NCBI GenBank assembly: GCA_031259805.1 | Contig: JAIRKX010000217.1 | Coordinates: 1 to 8,950, forward strand | Length of the DNA: 8,950 bases | DNA from: Prevotellaceae bacterium | GTDB taxonomy: Bacteria; Bacteroidota; Bacteroidia; Bacteroidales; UBA932 | Reading direction: 5' to 3' | Notes under the pieces: model-generated | Seen by the model: the letters and a program-made list of their open reading frames with translations, nothing else | Told to the model about the DNA's origin: nothing | The model's database searches: none | Translations under genes and position numbers: made by a program | Part shown: positions 5,698 to 8,950 of the stretch, piece after piece | Position numbering within the stretch: the stretch's first letter is position 1 | Layout of the letters: each line of letters starts with the position of its first letter

Positions 5698-7254
5698 TCA
5701 CCGTGCCACTCGCTCCAGCCATTTTAACATGACGAGCATGACGGTCATTGAAACAAAGCAGGCGACAACAAACACCGTCCATGTAGCCCAAATAGGAATA
5801 TGTTCATACAATACGGCGCCAATAAACAATAACTGATTACCCACGGCGGTAGCGCCCAGCCAGCATCCCTGCATGATTCCCTGATACTGCGGCGGCGCCA
5901 CACGGGAAACAAACGAAATCCCAAGCGGAGAAATAAATAATTCAGCCACCGTAAGAATAACATACGTACCAATTAAGAGGAAAGGCGTAACACGGACAAT
6001 GCTATCGACAGCCAACGGCGTGCCATCGGCGTTGGGGTTGATCGCTTGGTAAAGTGGAAGGTCGGACACATACGAACCCAGCGCCATCACAATGTAAGCG
6101 CTGGCAGCTATACCCATCCCGATAGCGATTTTCTTCGGCGTCGACGGTTCTTTTCCTTTGGCGCGAAGCCATCCAAAAAGCCCCATAATAACAGGTGTCA
6201 GCAATACTACGCACAATGGATTTATCGACTGGAACAATTCCGCACCCTCTATAACCATAAATCCAAGATTGAGACGGATCTGCGTCAAATCGGTGTAGTC
6301 CTTCGCAAATTTTGTCAACGTCAAACCGTTTTGGTGAAACGAGAACCAGAAGAATATAACAATACCGAATACGGCAAACAAGGCATAAAGACGTTGTTTG
6401 ATTTCCTTCGCTTCTATCTTTATCGCGTCAGCGCCCTGTTTTGCGTGATCGCCGACCGCCACTTTATTCACATCCGGAAATCCGCGTTTATTCACTACGT
6501 AAATGGAGAGGGAAATAATCATCGCCACGATAGCGACTCCAAAAGCCCACTGGAATCCGTGATTAAACACATTGAGATAATCATTAGCAAAAACCGTTAA
6601 ATCCGAATAGTTGAATTTTGTAGCAAACTCGGAAAGTTGTGTAACGGATTCCGTGGTTAACTGATCGCCTTTATCAAGATAACTGTGGCACAATGCCGGC
6701 ATGGTGGCATTGTATTCGAATCCGGAGCGGGTCAACCACCAATTCCTTACGCTCACGGCAATGAGCGGGGCAAAAATAGCGCCTACATTAATAAACATAT
6801 AGAATAGCGAAAATCCGGCATCGCGCATTTTCCCAAATCTACTGTTATCATACATTTGTCCAACCAGCGCTTGGAGATTGCCTTTGAATAACCCGTTGCC
6901 GAACGCAATCGTAAGCAGTCCAATGCAAGTTAGAATAAGGTACAACGTTTTATTCGGCACAGGTGTAGGCGTAGGAATAGTCAGCAACAGGTAGCCCAAA
7001 GCCATGACAACAATACCCACCAAAATCGTGCCTTTGTAATTGCGCCTTTTATCGGCGATAAGACCGCCGGCCAATGCCAGAATATAAATCAAGGCATAGA
7101 AGATCGAATAGATTAACCCGGATTGCGAACCTGTCAATCCGAATTTGGCTTCCAGAAACAATACCAGAATAGCCATCATAGTGTAAAAGCCGAAACGCTC
7201 GCCCATATTCGAAAGCGAAGCGGCCAAAAGTCCTTTTGGATGATTCTTAAACAT
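5698..7254 (-). CDS. POT/PTR2-family proton-coupled di/tripeptide transporter
   Basis: This inner-membrane major-facilitator protein (518 residues) probably imports di- and tripeptides with protons. About 12 hydrophobic segments can be drawn. Signatures: GERFGFY in TM1 (18-24), GGLIADKR after TM2 (63-70), GLFKGN in TM4 with the conserved lysine at K124, FYMFINVG in TM5 (151-158, PTR2 signature), FWFSFHQNG in TM7 (302-310), and the conserved TM10 glutamate (E438) in AELFISPLG. Two features are unusual against characterised POTs. The ExxER motif of TM1 reads NxxER (N16-E19-R20), and a hydrophilic stretch of about 60 residues (170-232) lies between TM5 and TM6 on the predicted periplasmic side. 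The gene is transcribed divergently from the DUF4831 gene. Peptide specificity is inferred from the family only. Confidence 0.93.
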   Translation of the reverse strand: MFKNHPKGLLAASLSNMGERFGFYTMMAILVLFLEAKFGLTGSQSGLIYSIFYALIYILALAGGLIADKRRNYKGTILVGIVVMALGYLLLTIPTPTPVPNKTLYLILTCIGLLTIAFGNGLFKGNLQALVGQMYDNSRFGKMRDAGFSLFYMFINVGAIFAPLIAVSVRNWWLTRSGFEYNATMPALCHSYLDKGDQLTTESVTQLSEFATKFNYSDLTVFANDYLNVFNHGFQWAFGVAIVAMIISLSIYVVNKRGFPDVNKVAVGDHAKQGADAIKIEAKEIKQRLYALFAVFGIVIFFWFSFHQNGLTLTKFAKDYTDLTQIRLNLGFMVIEGAELFQSINPLCVVLLTPVIMGLFGWLRAKGKEPSTPKKIAIGMGIAASAYIVMALGSYVSDLPLYQAINPNADGTPLAVDSIVRVTPFLLIGTYVILTVAELFISPLGISFVSRVAPPQYQGIMQGCWLGATAVGNQLLFIGAVLYEHIPIWATWTVFVVACFVSMTVMLVMLKWLERVAR

Positions 7255-7288
7255 AATCTTAATAATTAAAGGTAATAATTTAGGGTGA

Positions 7289-7296
7289 CAAAGGTA
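7289..7296 (-). promoter_or_regulatory. Bacteroidota -7 promoter element of the POT gene
   Basis: Read on the minus strand, the bases are TACCTTTG, an exact TAnnTTTG match, giving a leader of roughly 28 bases before the ATG at 7254. A weaker second copy TACCTTTA lies at 7274-7267. The possible -33 region (CTGTAA, 7317-7312) falls between this element and the plus-strand promoter. Confidence 0.7.
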
Positions 7297-7304
7297 GAAA
7301 AAAA

Positions 7305-7334
7305 TTCGTAATTACAGATAAACTTGTACCTTTG
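7305..7334 (+). promoter_or_regulatory. Promoter of the DUF4831 gene
   Basis: The -7 element TACCTTTG is at 7327-7334. An 18-bp spacer separates it from TTCG (7305-7308), one base off the TTTG -33 consensus. The start near 7340 leaves a leader of about 40 bases that is A/T-rich and lacks a Shine-Dalgarno sequence, as is usual in Bacteroidota. It lies back to back with the transporter promoter, only 30 bp between the two -7 elements. Confidence 0.75.
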
Positions 7335-7380
7335 TACGGATGAATTAATATTTGTAAGTTAAAAACTAAAAGACGAAAGT

Positions 7381-8448
7381 ATGAAACAGACCATCTTCTT
7401 TTTTATTTTCAGCGCCATGACTGTCGCGACGATGGCGCAGACACCGCTACCGTTGGGCGGTGTTATTCCATCGGGCGCTGTGGTGTATGCGTTGCCTTCG
7501 ACCACTGTTGAAATCCGGGTAGAAGCCGTGCACGAACGGTTTACCTCCGGCCCCTATGCCCGCTTTGCGCAAAAATATTTAGGTATCGAAGCCGAAACGG
7601 AGGATACAGAAACGTTCCACATAAAAAATCTGGCTGTGCAAACCCTCACCGAAGCCGATGCGTTGCAGACGTATTACATCGAGGTCAAAGACAAAAAAGC
7701 AGAAGCCAATTTTCTGCAATTTTCACGCTACGGGCTGATTGTCTCGCTGGACAATGCGAATGTCAAGTCACAAACGTTCAGCTATGGGCGCGCCGCCCGC
7801 GGCCAATTCAACGACCGCGGCATTGCTACCAATATAAGCCGCGAGCAGGTAACCTTGTATAAGCCGACTAAAGCCACCACCGGATTTGATAAAATACCGG
7901 TGCAGCAAAACCAACTAGTAGAGAAAAACCCCGAACGGCGCGCCGAAGAAGCGGCCGGCGTCATTTTCAATTTGCGGGAAAAACGGATAGCCCTCATTAC
8001 CGGCGAATCGGAAGGTGCGTTAAGCCATGACGGCCTGCGAGCGGCATTGGACGAAATCCACCGACTCGAAGCGGAATACCTTAGTTTATTCTTAGGCAAA
8101 ACAACGACCGATACGCAATCGTCCGTCTTTTTTGTAACGCCCGTAGCGACACATAAAAAACATTTATATGTCGCCTTCCGCCTGTCCGACACGGAAGGGC
8201 TGCTTTCGCCTGACAACATTGTCGGGCGCCCCATCACCATAGAATTAACGGTCGATAAAAAAAGCGTTGACCAGTCACCAATCGCTGCCGATACGGGCAA
8301 CAGCAAGATGCCGCGTATTGCATACCGCATTCCCGAAACCGTTCAGGTACGCCTCTACGACGGGCAAACCACCTTACTGCAAACACGCTTGCCCATCTAC
8401 CAGTTGGGACAGATAATGACATTCCCCGTGAATTTGCGGGTGAAGTGA
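7381..8448 (+). CDS. Secreted DUF4831-family protein
   Basis: The 355-residue product begins with a Sec signal peptide: MKQ, a phenylalanine-rich hydrophobic core, then a probable cut near A19 (TMA-Q). The mature protein looks like a DUF4831 member, a family found mainly in Bacteroidetes and of unknown function. Family-like features are the VVYALPSTTVEIRVEA strand near the N-terminus (34-49), a central polar region, and the block RIALITGESEG (202-212), followed by a helix ending in EAEYLSLFLGK (230-240). A C-terminal beta-rich part starts near 248. There is no lipobox cysteine, no membrane anchor and no obvious catalytic motif, so it is probably periplasmic or outer-membrane associated. It has its own promoter and no close downstream partner. 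The function is not known. Confidence 0.85.
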   Translation: MKQTIFFFIFSAMTVATMAQTPLPLGGVIPSGAVVYALPSTTVEIRVEAVHERFTSGPYARFAQKYLGIEAETEDTETFHIKNLAVQTLTEADALQTYYIEVKDKKAEANFLQFSRYGLIVSLDNANVKSQTFSYGRAARGQFNDRGIATNISREQVTLYKPTKATTGFDKIPVQQNQLVEKNPERRAEEAAGVIFNLREKRIALITGESEGALSHDGLRAALDEIHRLEAEYLSLFLGKTTTDTQSSVFFVTPVATHKKHLYVAFRLSDTEGLLSPDNIVGRPITIELTVDKKSVDQSPIAADTGNSKMPRIAYRIPETVQVRLYDGQTTLLQTRLPIYQLGQIMTFPVNLRVK

Positions 8449-8499
8449 GCATGTTGATTTGGGAGGACAATAAACGCATACATTATCCTAAATTGAGTA

Positions 8500-8566
8500 G
8501 GAGGAACGGGATTATTTCCCGCACCGTGCGCTTTGCACGGCCTTGCGTCAAGGAGCAGATTCCTCC
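8500..8566 (+). other. Predicted multi-hairpin fold
   Basis: GGAGGAA (8500-8506) pairs perfectly with TTCCTCC (8560-8566). Inside lie three complete hairpins in a row: CGGGA/TCCCG (8507-8521), CCGTGC/GCACGG (8524-8540) and CCTT/AAGG (8541-8553). This could be a structured RNA at the end of the DUF4831 transcript, or a folded DNA repeat, since it leads straight into the repeat arm at 8565. It lacks a T-tract. No function can be assigned. Confidence 0.5.
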
Positions 8567-8612
8567 GCATGGTTATCCCCCGCTGGCGGGGGTGCCCGTA
8601 GGGCGGGGGTGG
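8565..8612. repeat. Second copy of the 269-387 inverted-repeat arm
   Basis: These 48 bases match 340-387 at 45 positions and in the same orientation, including the CCGCATGG piece of the loop and the whole arm core. Only the right half of the element is present. It still contains the small hairpins CCCCCGC/GCGGGGG and GCCC-GTA-GGGC. It is followed by TTAACAATTAACAA, related to the heptamer array at 8703. Confidence 0.85.
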
Positions 8613-8629
8613 ATTTAACAATTAACAAC

Positions 8630-8646
8630 GATGTCCGTAGGACATC
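8630..8646. repeat. Small hairpin GATGTCC-GTA-GGACATC
   Basis: A perfect 7-bp stem with a 3-base loop. It has the same build as GTTCC-TAAC-GGAAC (4801-4814) and TCCCC-TGC-GGGGA (148-160): different arms but a similar short loop. The bases 8647-8702 that follow are C-rich and hold no gene; CCTAC/GTAGG (8666-8693) may pair weakly. Confidence 0.55.
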
Positions 8647-8702
8647 CATATCAATAGAAAGCAACCCTACCCCCCGCCTGCCTTCCCCGTAGGTGAACAA
8701 TG

Positions 8703-8734
8703 AATTAACAATTAACAATTGACAATTAACAATT
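8703..8734. repeat. AATTAAC heptamer array
   Basis: Units AATTAAC, AATTAAC, AATTGAC, AATTAAC and a partial AATT follow without gaps. The same unit ends the larger array at 250-256. No coding frame is supported. Confidence 0.85.
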
Positions 8735-8764
8735 ATTACCGCCGCCCGTTTTTTTACACATTTT

Positions 8765-8796
8765 TTTGGTCGGTTTTCAGAAAAAGCATATCTTTG
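8765..8796 (+). promoter_or_regulatory. Strong Bacteroidota promoter for a downstream transcript
   Basis: TTTG (8765-8768), a 20-bp spacer and TATCTTTG (8789-8796) together form the best complete -33/-7 pair in the window. Transcription should start near 8802. No start codon with an open frame follows before the window ends, so the leader is at least about 150 bases long or the product is a small RNA. Confidence 0.75.
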
Positions 8797-8821
8797 TCAT
8801 CGCTTCTTTGACACCTGTGAT

Positions 8822-8859
8822 TTTTGATTAAATTAGTGAGTTAATCAAAATCCCTTTTT
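8822..8859 (+). terminator. Leader terminator or attenuator-like hairpin
   Basis: TTTTGATTAA (8822-8831) pairs perfectly with TTAATCAAAA (8841-8850) around a 9-base loop, followed by TCCC and a T-rich run starting TTTTTT at 8855. It lies about 20 bases after the expected start of the promoter at 8765-8796. The stem is A/T-rich, so termination may be inefficient. It could end a short RNA of roughly 60 bases or act as an attenuator. Confidence 0.45.
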
Positions 8860-8896
8860 TCTTTTTCCACTCCCTCATTTTTAATTTCTTCTGCTG

Positions 8897-8930
8897 TCCG
8901 GCGTTCGTTTTTTTTCCGGCGTTTTTTTTT
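8897..8930. repeat. TCCGGCGTT direct repeat with T8 and T9 tracts
   Basis: TCCGGCGTT occurs at 8897-8905 and again at 8915-8923, 18 bp apart. T-tracts of 8 (8908-8915) and 9 bases (8922-8930) follow the two copies. They lie in the predicted leader of the transcript that leaves the window. No coding frame is visible in 8860-8950. Confidence 0.6.
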
Positions 8931-8950
8931 GGTTACTTCATTTTTATAAT

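Noticed and set aside
6046..6600. 184-residue plus-strand reading frame inside the transporter gene
   Set aside because: It is fully antisense to a well-supported POT protein, resembles no family I know, and has no promoter or leader signal of its own.
5698..7254. POT-PepT peptide-utilisation operon
   Set aside because: The functions fit together, but the genes are on opposite strands, over 3 kb apart, with separate promoters; only a metabolic link can be inferred.
7782..8330. 182-residue minus-strand reading frame inside the DUF4831 gene
   Set aside because: It is serine/arginine-rich in the manner of an antisense shadow, and the opposite strand has a signal peptide, a promoter and family-like blocks.
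8397..8621. Minus-strand 74-residue frame after the DUF4831 gene
   Set aside because: It runs through the hairpin fold and the repeated arm, and its proline/glycine-rich sequence simply translates the repeat.
1..8950. tRNA or rRNA genes
   Set aside because: I saw no tRNA cloverleaf with a recognisable T-loop (GTTCRA) and acceptor stem, and no rRNA-like segment in the intergenic stretches on either strand.

Overview
The window looks like a chromosomal segment of a member of the Bacteroidota, most likely the order Bacteroidales. Three things support this. The clearest promoters carry the Bacteroidota -7 element TAnnTTTG (580, 2295, 7327 and 8789 on +, 7296 on -). Start codons lack good Shine-Dalgarno sequences and are often preceded by A-rich leaders. 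Two proteins belong to lineage-restricted families: a GldB-like lipoprotein and a DUF4831 protein. I cannot name the genus.

Layout. Bases 1-591 hold no gene. They are packed with repeats: a heptamer run fused to a 28-bp perfect palindrome, a terminator hairpin, a 14-unit degenerate heptamer array, a 119-bp inverted repeat with 41-bp arms, and more hairpins. Bases 592-5587 carry five plus-strand genes: a YhbP-like FMN-binding split-barrel protein, peptidase T (pepT), a GldB-like lipoprotein, a CCA-adding tRNA nucleotidyltransferase (cca) and a monofunctional biotin-protein ligase (birA). Bases 5698-7254 encode a POT-family di/tripeptide transporter on the minus strand, convergent with birA. 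From a shared 126-bp promoter region, a secreted DUF4831 protein (7381-8448) runs the other way. Bases 8449-8950 again hold no gene. They carry a predicted multi-hairpin fold, a second copy of one arm of the upstream inverted repeat, more heptamers, and a strong promoter followed by a terminator-like hairpin, which probably starts a transcript leaving the window.

Function. Most genes are housekeeping: tRNA 3'-end maturation, biotinylation and peptide turnover. The POT importer and PepT fit together as uptake and cytosolic hydrolysis of small peptides, although they are not in one operon. yhbP-pepT look co-transcribed (8-bp gap). gldB-cca (26-bp gap) start from their own promoter.

I found no evidence for a new multigene system. 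The parts most worth a second look are the repeat-dense flanks, the promoter/hairpin leader at the right end, and family-level deviations in the POT transporter (first Glu of ExxER lost, long periplasmic loop) and in the BirA biotin-binding loop.
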